DNA from: Paracoccus sp. MBLB3053
Lineage (GTDB): Bacteria; Pseudomonadota; Alphaproteobacteria; Rhodobacterales; Rhodobacteraceae
NCBI RefSeq assembly: GCF_031822435.1
Contig: NZ_JAVQLW010000001.1
Coordinates: 2,427,501 to 2,491,500, forward strand
DNA: 64,000 nucleotides
Direction: 5' to 3'
Both the position numbers and the translations under genes were made by a program. Below the pieces are notes generated by a model. That model saw only the letters and a program-made list of their open reading frames with translations, ran no database searches and was not told the DNA's origin. The stretch's first letter is position 1; each line of letters begins with the position of its first letter. Positions 36,985 to 44,809 of the stretch are shown here, piece by piece.

Positions 36985-37758
36985 TTGGGGGTGATCGAGG
37001 CGCATGGCGTCAGCCTGACCTTTGAAACGGCGGATGGCCCGGTTCACGCGCTGAAAGACGTGGATCTGACCATCGAAAAGGGCGATTTCGTCAGTTTCAT
37101 CGGGCCTTCGGGCTGTGGCAAGACCACTTTCCTGCGCACGATCGCGGCGCTGGAAACCCCAACCTCGGGACAGATCGGCGTGAACGGGATGAGCGCGGAC
37201 GAGGCCCGGCGCGCGCGAGCATATGGCTATGTCTTTCAGGCACCGGGCCTTTACCCGTGGCGAACGATTTCCAGAAATATCTCGCTTCCTCTTGAAATCA
37301 TGGGTTTTTCCAAGGCGGATCGGGATGAGAAGATTGCCCGCGTGCTTGATCTTGTCGAGCTTGGCGGATTTGGCGGCAAGTTTCCCTGGCAATTGTCGGG
37401 CGGCATGCAGCAGCGGGCATCGATCGCGCGCGCCCTGGCTTTCGACGCGGATATCCTGCTGATGGACGAACCTTTCGGCGCGCTGGACGAAATCGTCCGC
37501 GACCGGCTCAACGAAGCGCTGCTTGAACTTTGGAGGAAGACAGGAAAAACTATTGGTTTCGTTACACATTCGATTCCAGAAGCAGTTTACCTCTCGACCC
37601 GGATCGTGGTCATGTCGCCGCGTCCGGGGCGGATCACCCGGATCATCGAAAGCACCCTGCCACGCGAAAGGCCGCTGGAGATCCGAGATACGCCCGAGTT
37701 CATCCGCATCGCCCATGAGGTGCGCGAAGGCCTGCGCGAGGGGCACAGCTATGACTGA
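36985..37758 (+). CDS. ABC transporter ATP-binding protein, NitT/TauT type (pyrimidine importer)
   Basis: A 257-aa ATPase with Walker A GPSGCGKTT, Q-loop YVFQAPGLYPW, signature LSGGMQQR, Walker B ILLMDEPFGALDE and H-switch THSIPEA. It energises the importer encoded by the next genes. The start is a TTG 1 bp after the hydA stop, or a GTG at 36991; neither has a clear SD, so translation is probably coupled. Its last 8 bp contain the ATG of a 33-codon ORF. Confidence 0.92.
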   Translation: MGVIEAHGVSLTFETADGPVHALKDVDLTIEKGDFVSFIGPSGCGKTTFLRTIAALETPTSGQIGVNGMSADEARRARAYGYVFQAPGLYPWRTISRNISLPLEIMGFSKADRDEKIARVLDLVELGGFGGKFPWQLSGGMQQRASIARALAFDADILLMDEPFGALDEIVRDRLNEALLELWRKTGKTIGFVTHSIPEAVYLSTRIVVMSPRPGRITRIIESTLPRERPLEIRDTPEFIRIAHEVREGLREGHSYD

Positions 37759-37852
37759 CCGGAAGCCCCGCACCACGCGTACACCGCCTGTACACAGCGC
37801 GTACACCGTTCGTGCACTGTTCCCCGTGGCGTTCCCCGTGGGGCCAAGATGA
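37751..37852 (+). CDS. 33-codon ORF coupled at both ends, possible coupling peptide
   Basis: An ATG inside the ATPase end (ATGACTGA) opens a 33-aa frame that stops at TGA 37850-37852, overlapping the permease ATG in an ATGA. The product is basic and proline-rich (begins MTDRKPRTTRTPP, then FPVAFPV) and matches no family I know. It spans the repeat block, so its sequence is largely repeat-derived. It may only carry ribosomes across the gap, or it may be the old permease start, now out of frame. Confidence 0.35.
   Translation: MTDRKPRTTRTPPVHSAYTVRALFPVAFPVGPR
37779..37822. repeat. four direct repeats GTACAC with exact 11-bp spacing
   Basis: GTACAC starts at 37779, 37790 and 37801, and the variant GTGCAC at 37812, each 11 bp after the last; the remaining five bases of each unit are partly conserved. 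This occupies the only sizeable gap in the operon. Regular helical phasing suits binding of one protein face, but a replication-slippage origin is equally possible. Confidence 0.8.
37819..37841. repeat. tandem GTTCCCCGTGG repeat
   Basis: GTTCCCCGTGG occurs at 37819-37829 and again at 37831-37841, a 12-bp period. It follows directly on the 11-bp array and ends 7 bp before the permease start codon, overlapping where its SD should be. Confidence 0.85.
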
Positions 37853-38712
37853 GCCGCGCCTTGCCCGTCCTGACCGTGATCCTTGCGATCATCCTTGTCT
37901 GGTATGTCGCGGCGGTGGGGCTGAATGCCGCATGGGTCCGCGACCAGGCGGCACGGGCGGGTGAAGTTCTGGACGCAAGGCAACTGGTCGAACGGAGCCT
38001 GTCGCAGGAGCGCCCGGTCCTGCCCGCGCCGCATCAGGTCGCGAAGGGTTTGTGGGACGGGGTCGCGGGCCAGAAGATCACCTCGAAGCGCAGCCTTGTC
38101 TGGCATGGCTGGATCACGCTGTCCGCCACGCTCGCGGGTTTCGCGATCGGCGCGCTGGCCGGGGTCCTGCTTGCCGTGGGGATCGTCCATAGCCGGGTCA
38201 TGGATCTGTCGGTCATGCCCTGGGCGATTGCAAGCCAGACGGTGCCCATTCTGGCCATCGCGCCGATGGTGATCGTCGTCTTCGCGAGCATGGGCGTCAC
38301 CGGCCTGATGCCCAAGGCGATGATCTCGGCCTGGCTCAGCTTCTTTCCGGTCCTGGTCGGCATGGTGAAAGGGCTGAGAACCCCCGATGCCATGCAGATG
38401 GACCTGATGCGGTCGTGGAACGCATCCCCTGCCCAGGTGTTCTGGCGGCTGCGGCTGCCTTCGGCCCTGCCCTATCTTTTCGCCTCGCTCAAGGTCGCGG
38501 TGGCGGCGGCGCTGGTCGGCACGATCGTCGGTGAGTTGCCGGCGGGCGCCACGGCGGGGCTGGGGGCAAGGTTGCTTTCGGGCAGCTATTACGGGCAGAC
38601 CATCCAGATCTGGGCCGCGCTTTTCGCGGCGGCGGCGCTTGCCGCCGCGCTGGTGGCCGTGATCGGCGCCATCGAGAAGGCGACGCTGCAGCGCATGGGG
38701 CTGGCGCGATGA
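37849..38712 (+). CDS. ABC transporter permease, NitT/TauT type (first permease)
   Basis: A 287-aa permease with an N-terminal helix (about 5-25), a loop of about 60 residues, then the BPD_transp_1 core from ITLSATLAGFAIGALAGVLLAV. The EAA-type loop is DLMRSWNASPAQVFWRLRLPSALPYLFASL. The frame upstream is the ATPase frame after its stop and contains no other start codon, so 37849 is the only start. SD is weak (GGGG). It is ATGA-coupled to the second permease. Confidence 0.9.
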   Translation: MSRALPVLTVILAIILVWYVAAVGLNAAWVRDQAARAGEVLDARQLVERSLSQERPVLPAPHQVAKGLWDGVAGQKITSKRSLVWHGWITLSATLAGFAIGALAGVLLAVGIVHSRVMDLSVMPWAIASQTVPILAIAPMVIVVFASMGVTGLMPKAMISAWLSFFPVLVGMVKGLRTPDAMQMDLMRSWNASPAQVFWRLRLPSALPYLFASLKVAVAAALVGTIVGELPAGATAGLGARLLSGSYYGQTIQIWAALFAAAALAAALVAVIGAIEKATLQRMGLAR

Positions 38713-39545
38713 GCAACGCCTTTGCGATGATCGCGATCTGGCTTGGGGCGGTGGCCCTGAATACCGTTCTGGCGCGTCGCGCCGGGCGGCTGCCATCCGT
38801 GCTGGTTCCCATGATCTTTGGGGCGACGATCCTTGTGCTTTGGGAAATGGCCTGTCGCCGCCTTGCCGTTCCCGCCGTGATCCTGCCCGCGCCAAGCCAG
38901 ATCTGGTCGGCATTCGCGGGAAACCTGCCGCTGCTTTGGGGGGATTTCGTGCAGACCATCCTGAAGGGCGCGTTGTCGGGCTGGCTGATCGGGGCGGCGC
39001 TGGCCGTCGTGACGGCGATTGCCATCGACCGTTCACCCTTTCTGCAGCGCGGCCTGCTGCCGATCGGGAATTTCGTCGCCGCGCTGCCCATTGTCGGCGT
39101 CGCGCCGATCCTTGTCATGTGGTTCGGCTTTGACTGGCAGTCCAAGGCGGCGGTCGTGGTCGTCATGGTCTTTTTCCCGATCCTTGTGAACATGGTCGCG
39201 GGGCTCAAGGCCACCGATGCGCTGGCCCGGGACCAGATCGCGACCTGGGGCGCGAGCTATGCACAGGCGCTGGTCAAGCTGCGCCTGCCCGCAGCCCTGC
39301 CCTTTCTGTTCAACGGGCTCAAGATCACCACGACGCTTGCCCTGATCGGTGCCATCGTCGCCGAGTTCTTTGGCAGCCCGACGCGGGGCATGGGCTTTCG
39401 CATCTCGACCGCAGTCGGACAGCTCGACATGGCGCTGGTCTGGGCCGAGATCCTGGTGGCGGCGCTGTCCGGCACCCTGTTTTATGGAATTGTCGCGCTG
39501 ACCGAGAAACGGTTGACCTTCTGGCACCCTTCGCAGCGCCAATAA
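38709..39545 (+). CDS. ABC transporter permease, NitT/TauT type (second permease)
   Basis: A 278-aa permease with about six to seven helices and the EAA loop DQIATWGASYAQALVKLRLPAALPFLFNGLK. With the first permease it would form a heterodimer, as in thiamine-precursor and riboflavin importers. It overlaps the first permease by 4 bp. Confidence 0.91.
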   Translation: MSNAFAMIAIWLGAVALNTVLARRAGRLPSVLVPMIFGATILVLWEMACRRLAVPAVILPAPSQIWSAFAGNLPLLWGDFVQTILKGALSGWLIGAALAVVTAIAIDRSPFLQRGLLPIGNFVAALPIVGVAPILVMWFGFDWQSKAAVVVVMVFFPILVNMVAGLKATDALARDQIATWGASYAQALVKLRLPAALPFLFNGLKITTTLALIGAIVAEFFGSPTRGMGFRISTAVGQLDMALVWAEILVAALSGTLFYGIVALTEKRLTFWHPSQRQ

Positions 39546-39548
39546 GCC

Positions 39549-39562
39549 GGGGCAAATGCCCC
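39549..39562 (+). other. intercistronic hairpin before the binding-protein gene
   Basis: GGGGC-AAAT-GCCCC lies 4 bp after the permease stop and 20 bp before the binding-protein start, without a T-run. Such hairpins can protect the downstream mRNA of an abundant periplasmic protein; that role is inferred. Confidence 0.5.
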
Positions 39563-39581
39563 ATCAACAGTGGAGAGAGTG

Positions 39582-40568
39582 ATGAAGACATTCCTGATCT
39601 CGGCGGGCGTCATGGCGCTGATGGCAGGCGCAGCCTCGGCGGCAGATGACCTGACCCTGCAATTGAAATGGGTCACGCAGGCGCAGTTCGGCGGCTATTA
39701 CGTCGCCAAGGACAAGGGCTTCTACGAGGAAGAGGGCCTGAACGTCACCATCAAGCCGGGCGGACCGGATATCGCCCCGGTCCAGGTGCTGGCCGGAGGC
39801 GGCGCGGATGTCACCGTCGAATGGATGCCCGCCGCCTTGGCCGCGCGTGAAAAGGGCCTGCCCATCGTCAATATCGCCCAGCCCTTCAAGAAATCGGGCA
39901 TGATGCTGACCTGTCTCAAGGAATCGGGCGTCACCGATCCCAAGGCCGATTTCAAGGGCAAGACCTTGGGCGTCTGGTTTTCGGGAAACGAATATCCGTT
40001 CCTGAGCTGGATGAACCATCTGGGCCTTGCGACCGATGGCAGCCCCGAAGGCGTGACCGTGCTGAAACAGGGCTTCAACGTCGACCCGTTGCTGCAAAAG
40101 CAGGCCGCCTGCATTTCGACCATGACCTATAACGAATATTGGCAGGTGATCGACGCGGGCATCGCGGCCGAGGATCTGGTGACCTTCAAATACGAGGAAC
40201 AGGGTGTCGCGACGCTGGAAGACGGGCTTTATGTCCTGGAAGAGAAGCTGGGCGATCCGGCAATGGAGGACAAGCTTGTCCGTTTCGTCCGCGCCAGCAT
40301 GAAGGGCTGGAAATATGCCGAGGAACATCCCGAGGAGGCCGCCGAGATCGTGCTTGAAAACGACGAGACCGGGGCCCAGACGATCGAGCACCAGACCCGG
40401 ATGGCGGGCGAGATCGCCAAGCTGACCGCCGGTTCCAGCGGTGCGCTGGACGAGGCCGATTATCAGCGCACGGTCGACACGCTTCTGTCGGGCGGGTCGG
40501 ATCCGGTGATCTCGAAGGCGCCCGACGGTGCCTGGAGCCATGCCATCACCGACAAGGCGCTGAACTGA
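39582..40568 (+). CDS. ABC transporter substrate-binding protein, NMT1/THI5-like (putative pyrimidine binding)
   Basis: A 328-aa periplasmic protein with a signal peptide (cleavage after A-A-S-A about residue 20). The mature protein starts DDLTLQLKWVTQAQFGGYYVAKDKGFYEEEGL, the NMT1/THI5-like signature shared with binders of hydroxymethylpyrimidine and riboflavin. GGAGAG precedes the ATG. Context under RutR control suggests a pyrimidine or dihydropyrimidine ligand. A strong terminator follows. Confidence 0.9.
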   Translation: MKTFLISAGVMALMAGAASAADDLTLQLKWVTQAQFGGYYVAKDKGFYEEEGLNVTIKPGGPDIAPVQVLAGGGADVTVEWMPAALAAREKGLPIVNIAQPFKKSGMMLTCLKESGVTDPKADFKGKTLGVWFSGNEYPFLSWMNHLGLATDGSPEGVTVLKQGFNVDPLLQKQAACISTMTYNEYWQVIDAGIAAEDLVTFKYEEQGVATLEDGLYVLEEKLGDPAMEDKLVRFVRASMKGWKYAEEHPEEAAEIVLENDETGAQTIEHQTRMAGEIAKLTAGSSGALDEADYQRTVDTLLSGGSDPVISKAPDGAWSHAITDKALN

Positions 40569-40586
40569 GCGCATGCAGCAACGATC

Positions 40587-40610
40587 GGGGGGCAGCCCGC
40601 CCCCCTTTTT
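40587..40610 (+). terminator. Rho-independent terminator of the pyrimidine operon
   Basis: A perfect stem GGGGGGC/GCCCCCC (40587-40593 and 40599-40605) with a 5-nt loop is followed by five T. It ends the operon 19 bp after the last stop. Confidence 0.95.
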
Positions 40611-40613
40611 CCT

Positions 40614-41450
40614 TCATTCCTGATCGGGCAGCGCCGGCAAGGACCGCAGGTAGAGGATGATCGCATCGAGATCCTCTGCCGTCATCCGGGCAAGATAGGG
40701 ATAGGGCATTGGCGGCATCATCATGCTGCCATCGGGCCGTTTGCCCTCGACGATCATCGCCCTGATCGCGTCATCCGTATAATCGGCCAGCCCGTCCGGC
40801 CCGTTCGTCAGGTTGGCGGCGACCGCGACGCCCCAAGGTCCGTGAAACTCGAACCCGCCCGCGCCGAGCCGCGTGTCGATCATTGGCCCCTGCGGACCCA
40901 TCGGGCTGTGGCATTCCATGCAATGGCTCACCGGCCCCGCAAGATAGGCGCCATATTCGGCCGTCACGCCTTGCGGGGGTGGGGTCACGCCGCTGACGGG
41001 CGGCCCGTAATTCGGGGGAAGCGGGTTTCTGTAGGTCGACTTGCCCGGGTCGTTCTGGACGGCGGGCACGCTGCGCAGATAGATCACGATCGAGGCGAGA
41101 TCCTCATCGCCCAAGCCGCGATACATGGTGAAGGGCATGGGCGGGCCGATCAGGCTGCCATCGGGGCGGACCCCTTCGCGGATCGCGCGGGCCAGTTCGG
41201 CGTCGCTCCATTGCGCGATCGCCCCGCCGGGCGTGATGTTCGGTGCGATCGCGGTGAAGAACGGGTTCTCTTCGACCAGCCGGCCGCCCAGGTCCTTGGT
41301 CAAGTCGAAACCCTCGGGACCGATCGGCGTGTGGCAATTGCCGCAACCCGCGGGCCCCTGGACAAGATATTCACCGCGCTCGACGCTGGGCGCCGCGTGG
41401 GCCGGTGCAGACATGGCCGCCAGGGCAGCCAGGACGGCAAGACGCATCAT
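40614..41450 (-). CDS. periplasmic di-haem cytochrome c
   Basis: A 278-aa protein with a signal peptide (about 1-19, ending AHA) and two cytochrome c domains: CGNCH at 36-40 and CMECH at 177-181. Each is followed by a Met-bearing loop (GSLIGPPMPFTMYRGL and GSMMMPPMPYPYLARM) that can give the sixth haem ligand. It resembles cytochrome subunits of periplasmic dehydrogenases, but no dehydrogenase is beside it. It converges on the pyrimidine operon. The first two codons are both Met. Confidence 0.9.
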   Translation of the reverse strand: MMRLAVLAALAAMSAPAHAAPSVERGEYLVQGPAGCGNCHTPIGPEGFDLTKDLGGRLVEENPFFTAIAPNITPGGAIAQWSDAELARAIREGVRPDGSLIGPPMPFTMYRGLGDEDLASIVIYLRSVPAVQNDPGKSTYRNPLPPNYGPPVSGVTPPPQGVTAEYGAYLAGPVSHCMECHSPMGPQGPMIDTRLGAGGFEFHGPWGVAVAANLTNGPDGLADYTDDAIRAMIVEGKRPDGSMMMPPMPYPYLARMTAEDLDAIILYLRSLPALPDQE

Positions 41451-41628
41451 GAAAATTTCCTCATGGCAAGACTGGCGCGAAATCTACCACTAAGCGCGGA
41501 ACACCCGATGCCCAAGGTGGGGCATCCGGGCTGTCTCTTCAGACAGATCCGGACGCATTTCCGGGGAAGTAGGTCGAATTCGAACGCGGGATCTTGCGCA
41601 TCGCGCCCGAGCGCGCCAGAGCAGCGCG

Positions 41629-42231
41629 ATGAGCGAAAAGAACACAAGACACGGCATGATCGACGACGCCCAGGGACTTGCCTATGGCAGTTTCGTGGCC
41701 GCCGTCGGTGTCATGCTCATGACCCATATGGGTTTCGTCACCGGACAGACCGCGGGGCTTGCGGTGCTGATTTCCTATGCCACGGGCTGGGGCTTCGGCC
41801 CGGTCTTCTTCGTGGTCAACCTGCCCTTCTACTGGCTGGGCTACAGGCGCTTCGGGCTGGGCTTCACGCTGAAGAGCTTTCTCGCCGTCGCGCTTCTGTC
41901 GCTTATCGTGCAGATCCTGCCAAGCCGGCTGCATTTCGGCGAGATCCACCCGCTGGTCGCGGCGCTTCTTCTGGGCTGCCTGACCGGATCGGCGTTGCTT
42001 GCGCTGTTCCGCCACGGCGCATCCCTGGGCGGGATCGGGATCGTCGGGCTTTACATCCAGGACGCGACCGGGTTTCGCGCGGGCTGGACGCAGCTCATCT
42101 TCGACGCCTGCCTTTTCGCGGCGGCGCTGCTCTTGCGTGACGTCGAGACGGTGGCCTGGTCCTTCCTTGGCGCGGTGGTGCTGAACCTGGTGATCGCGAT
42201 CAACCACCGGCGCGACCGCTACATCGCCTGA
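41629..42231 (+). CDS. YitT family membrane protein
   Basis: A 200-aa protein with five to six hydrophobic segments and the YitT pattern GFVTGQTAGLAVLISYATGWGFGPVFFVVNLPFYWLGYRRFG, with RHGASLGGIGIVGLYIQ further on. Function is unknown; relatives are sometimes called transporters. It stands alone and converges on the arsC-like gene 10 bp away, where GGCGGCC/GGCCGCC (42234-42240 and 42245-42251) can form a hairpin without a T-run. Confidence 0.85.
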   Translation: MSEKNTRHGMIDDAQGLAYGSFVAAVGVMLMTHMGFVTGQTAGLAVLISYATGWGFGPVFFVVNLPFYWLGYRRFGLGFTLKSFLAVALLSLIVQILPSRLHFGEIHPLVAALLLGCLTGSALLALFRHGASLGGIGIVGLYIQDATGFRAGWTQLIFDACLFAAALLLRDVETVAWSFLGAVVLNLVIAINHRRDRYIA

Positions 42232-42241
42232 CGGGCGGCCC

Positions 42242-42586
42242 TCAGGCCGCCACACCCAATGCGCGCTTGACGTTCGCGGTCCAGCCGAGCAGGCGCTTGT
42301 CGCCCTCGACGATCGCGGGGCGCTTCATCAGCGAAGGCTTTGCTTCGAGCATCCGAAGCGGTTCGGCGGCGCGTTCATCCTCGGACATGCCGCGCCAGGT
42401 GAGGCTGGCGCGATTGACCAGCTTGTCGCCGAATTCGGCCAGCATGGTCGTCCAATCCGCCGTGGCCAGAGGATCATTCTTCACGTCCCGAAACTTGACG
42501 GTCCAGCCGGCGGCCTCAAGTTCGGCCTGGGCCTTCTGGCAGGTGGAGCAATGGGAAAGCCCGTACATGGTCAGGTTCTTGGTCAT
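42242..42586 (-). CDS. ArsC/Spx-family protein (YffB-like)
   Basis: A 114-aa thioredoxin-fold protein. CSTCQKA near residue 12 holds the redox cysteine, and SLMKRPAIV is the conserved region that in arsenate reductase precedes the anion-binding Arg. Length and motifs fit the YffB/Spx-like branch, for which arsenate reduction is not established, and no ars gene is near. The ATG at 42586 overlaps the stop of a tiny upstream ORF (TGATG). Confidence 0.87.
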   Translation of the reverse strand: MTKNLTMYGLSHCSTCQKAQAELEAAGWTVKFRDVKNDPLATADWTTMLAEFGDKLVNRASLTWRGMSEDERAAEPLRMLEAKPSLMKRPAIVEGDKRLLGWTANVKRALGVAA

Positions 42587-42660
42587 CAGATCACCGGAAT
42601 GAAGGGAACATTGCAGGCCGAAAGGGCCATGAGCGCTAGGAGGGACAGGCAGAGTCGCAA
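42586..42660 (-). CDS. 24-aa lipoprotein-like peptide coupled to the ArsC-family gene
   Basis: The ORF starts at TTG 42660 with GGAGA six bases upstream and ends in TGATG, sharing one base with the next start. It encodes one Arg, a leucine-rich hydrophobic core, a lipobox L-S-A-C at residues 13-16, and a nine-residue mature peptide C-N-V-P-F-I-P-V-I. Three independent signs (SD, lipobox, TGATG overlap) support translation. A role like entericidin or as a translation-coupling peptide can only be guessed. Confidence 0.6.
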   Translation of the reverse strand: MRLCLSLLALMALSACNVPFIPVI

Positions 42661-42721
42661 GATGGGTCTCCAGAGGTTTTCGCCGGGTTATGGCCTCTTG
42701 GACAGCGCTGGTAAACAGCAC

Positions 42722-44017
42722 TCATCCGTGATCATCGTGCAGCCTGGCCTTGATCCGGCGCATGCTGTACCAGACGCAGGCGATCACGAAGGGCGTCAGC
42801 AGCGCCAGCAGCACCGCCTTGTCGAGATGGATCGCATAGGCCACGGGACCCAGCGCATAGCCCAGCAGCCCGACCGCGTAATAGCTGATCGCGAAGACCG
42901 AAAGCCCCTCGACCGTGTGCTGAAGGCGAAGCTGCAGATCGGCCCGCCTGTCCATACGCAGCATCAGTTCACGGTTCTGCTCGCCGCGCCAGACATCGAC
43001 GCGGGTGCGCAACAGCTCGCCCGCCCGCTCGGCCCGGTCGAGCAGCGCCGCCAGCCGCCTTTCGGTCGATTTCACCGTCCGCATTGCCGGGGCGTAGCGC
43101 CGCGACATGAACTCGGTCAGCATCTGGCCACCCATGAAGCGGGTTTCGCGCAAGGCGGCGACGCGTTCCCGCACGATCGCCTCATAGGCCGAGGTCGCGC
43201 CGAAGCGGAAGCTGTTCTGGGTGGCCGCGCTTTCGAGCCGGGTCGCCACGGAAAGCAGATCATGCAGCACGGTTTCGGATTGCCGGGAATCATCGGCCAT
43301 GCCCTGGACGATTTCACTGAGCTGCGGTTCGAGCGTGTTCATCTGGTCGGTCAGGATGCGCGCCCGGCCCATGCCCAGCATCGACATCGCGCGATAGGTT
43401 TCCAGTTCAAGCAGGCGCTGGATGATGCGGCCGATCCGCCCGGATGCCGTGCCCGGACGCACGAAGACCGCAAAGCGCATCCAGCCTGCCGGATCGACCC
43501 GGAAGTCACCGGCGACCACGGCGGATTCGTCCAGAACCCAGACCGAGGCAAGGCTTTCCGCCGCGAACCATTCCTCGAGCCGGGGCAGGATCGCCTCGGG
43601 GTCCTCGGGCAAGAGATCGACATGGATCATCACCGCCGCCACGCGCTTTCCCGGTGCCTCGTGCTGCCAGTCGCGCGGGAAGATGTCACCCACCCCCGGA
43701 TCGAAGGGCCGTGGCGGAAGGCCGCGGGAAAAGGCCGTGTAGGTCACGAATTCGGTATGGCTTTCCCAGCGCAGCCGATGGCGGCCAAGCTTGGCCGAAT
43801 AATGCCCCGCCTCGGGGTCGGGACGCGGCGCACCGTGGCGGCCGACCAGATCGGCCAGATGGGCCACATCCCGTTCCCGGTCCCGGGTCGCCGCATTCTT
43901 CGGTTCCTTGATCGCAAGGAAGACTGCCGTGCAGGGCGCTTCGAGCCGCGGTGAAGGCCGGGCATGCAATTCATTGACCAGCGCATAGCGCAGCGGGTGT
44001 TCATCTTCGTCATTCAT
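42722..44017 (-). CDS. DUF3422 family membrane-anchored protein
   Basis: A 431-aa protein recognised by HPLRYALVNELHARPSPRLEAP at its start, TYTAFSRG, and two C-terminal membrane helices (about 365-385 and 395-415, VEGLSVFAISYYAVGLLGYALG and VLLALLTPFVIACVWYSMRRIKARL). The middle is helical and Arg/Glu-rich. Function unknown. The start at 44017 matches the usual N-terminus; an ATG at 44077 would add 20 residues. Confidence 0.85.
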   Translation of the reverse strand: MNDEDEHPLRYALVNELHARPSPRLEAPCTAVFLAIKEPKNAATRDRERDVAHLADLVGRHGAPRPDPEAGHYSAKLGRHRLRWESHTEFVTYTAFSRGLPPRPFDPGVGDIFPRDWQHEAPGKRVAAVMIHVDLLPEDPEAILPRLEEWFAAESLASVWVLDESAVVAGDFRVDPAGWMRFAVFVRPGTASGRIGRIIQRLLELETYRAMSMLGMGRARILTDQMNTLEPQLSEIVQGMADDSRQSETVLHDLLSVATRLESAATQNSFRFGATSAYEAIVRERVAALRETRFMGGQMLTEFMSRRYAPAMRTVKSTERRLAALLDRAERAGELLRTRVDVWRGEQNRELMLRMDRRADLQLRLQHTVEGLSVFAISYYAVGLLGYALGPVAYAIHLDKAVLLALLTPFVIACVWYSMRRIKARLHDDHG

Positions 44018-44183
44018 GCCCGGATCATGGGCAGAGCGCGAATGCTGCCGCAAGGGAAAATCTTCTGTCTCAACCATTTGGCGCGTCCCCGCCGCGGCAT
44101 CAGGTTTTCGTGAACGCGGGCGTCGTTGCCGCAAGGCCCGGAACAGGGCAAAATAACCGGAAAACCATGCAAAAGGGGCAGAG

Positions 44184-44693
44184 ATGAACCGGTTGATCGC
44201 CAGAATTCTGGGCGTGTTCCTGATCGCAGGTCTGGCCGCCTGCGCACCCAGCAAGTTCAAGACCTACAAGGGCCCGCCCGTGACCGAGGTGCTGGTCCAG
44301 AAGGGCGAGCGCAAGATGTACCTGCTGAACGGGCGGCGCGCGATCAAGGTCTATGACATCGGATTGGGCAACGAACCGATCGGGCACAAGCAGTTCGAGG
44401 GGGATGGCAAGACCCCCGAGGGGGTCTATTTCATCGACCGCCGCAATCCCAACAGCCGCTATCATCTGTCGATCGGGGTGTCCTATCCGAACGTCGTCGA
44501 TTCGGCCAACGCGGCCGCCTTTGGCCAAAGACCGGGCGGCGACATCTTCATCCATGGCCAGGGCCCCGAGGGTCGAACGCTGTCGCAATACAGGCGCGAC
44601 TGGACGGCGGGCTGCATCGCCGTGAGGGATGACGAGGTCGAGGACATCTATGCCATGGTGCGCGACGGCACGCCGATTCTCATCACCCCCTGA
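44184..44693 (+). CDS. L,D-transpeptidase (YkuD) lipoprotein
   Basis: A 169-aa protein with a signal peptide ending in the lipobox L-A-A-C (C20), then a YkuD domain with H124 (IFIHGQGP) and nucleophile C144 (WTAGCIAV). It would act on peptidoglycan peptides in the periplasm, making 3-3 cross-links or anchoring proteins. A GGCAGAG SD precedes the ATG. It is divergent from the DUF3422 gene. Confidence 0.92.
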   Translation: MNRLIARILGVFLIAGLAACAPSKFKTYKGPPVTEVLVQKGERKMYLLNGRRAIKVYDIGLGNEPIGHKQFEGDGKTPEGVYFIDRRNPNSRYHLSIGVSYPNVVDSANAAAFGQRPGGDIFIHGQGPEGRTLSQYRRDWTAGCIAVRDDEVEDIYAMVRDGTPILITP

Positions 44694-44809
44694 TTGCCAA
44701 AAAGACCGCGTCTTCCCGTAACTTGTATGGGAGACCTGTTCAAAAGGTCAGATAGGATTCTGGGGGGCATCCGGTTAATGATTCACTCGAGTTTTCGAGT
44801 TTCAACCTG

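Noticed and set aside
36901..39036. 711-codon minus-strand frame
   Set aside because: Antisense to the ABC ATPase and permease genes of the pyrimidine operon; low-complexity Arg/His-rich translation.
44694..44780. Terminator for the L,D-transpeptidase gene
   Set aside because: TCTTCCC/GGGAGA and GACC/GGTC can pair only weakly and no T-run follows; not supportable.
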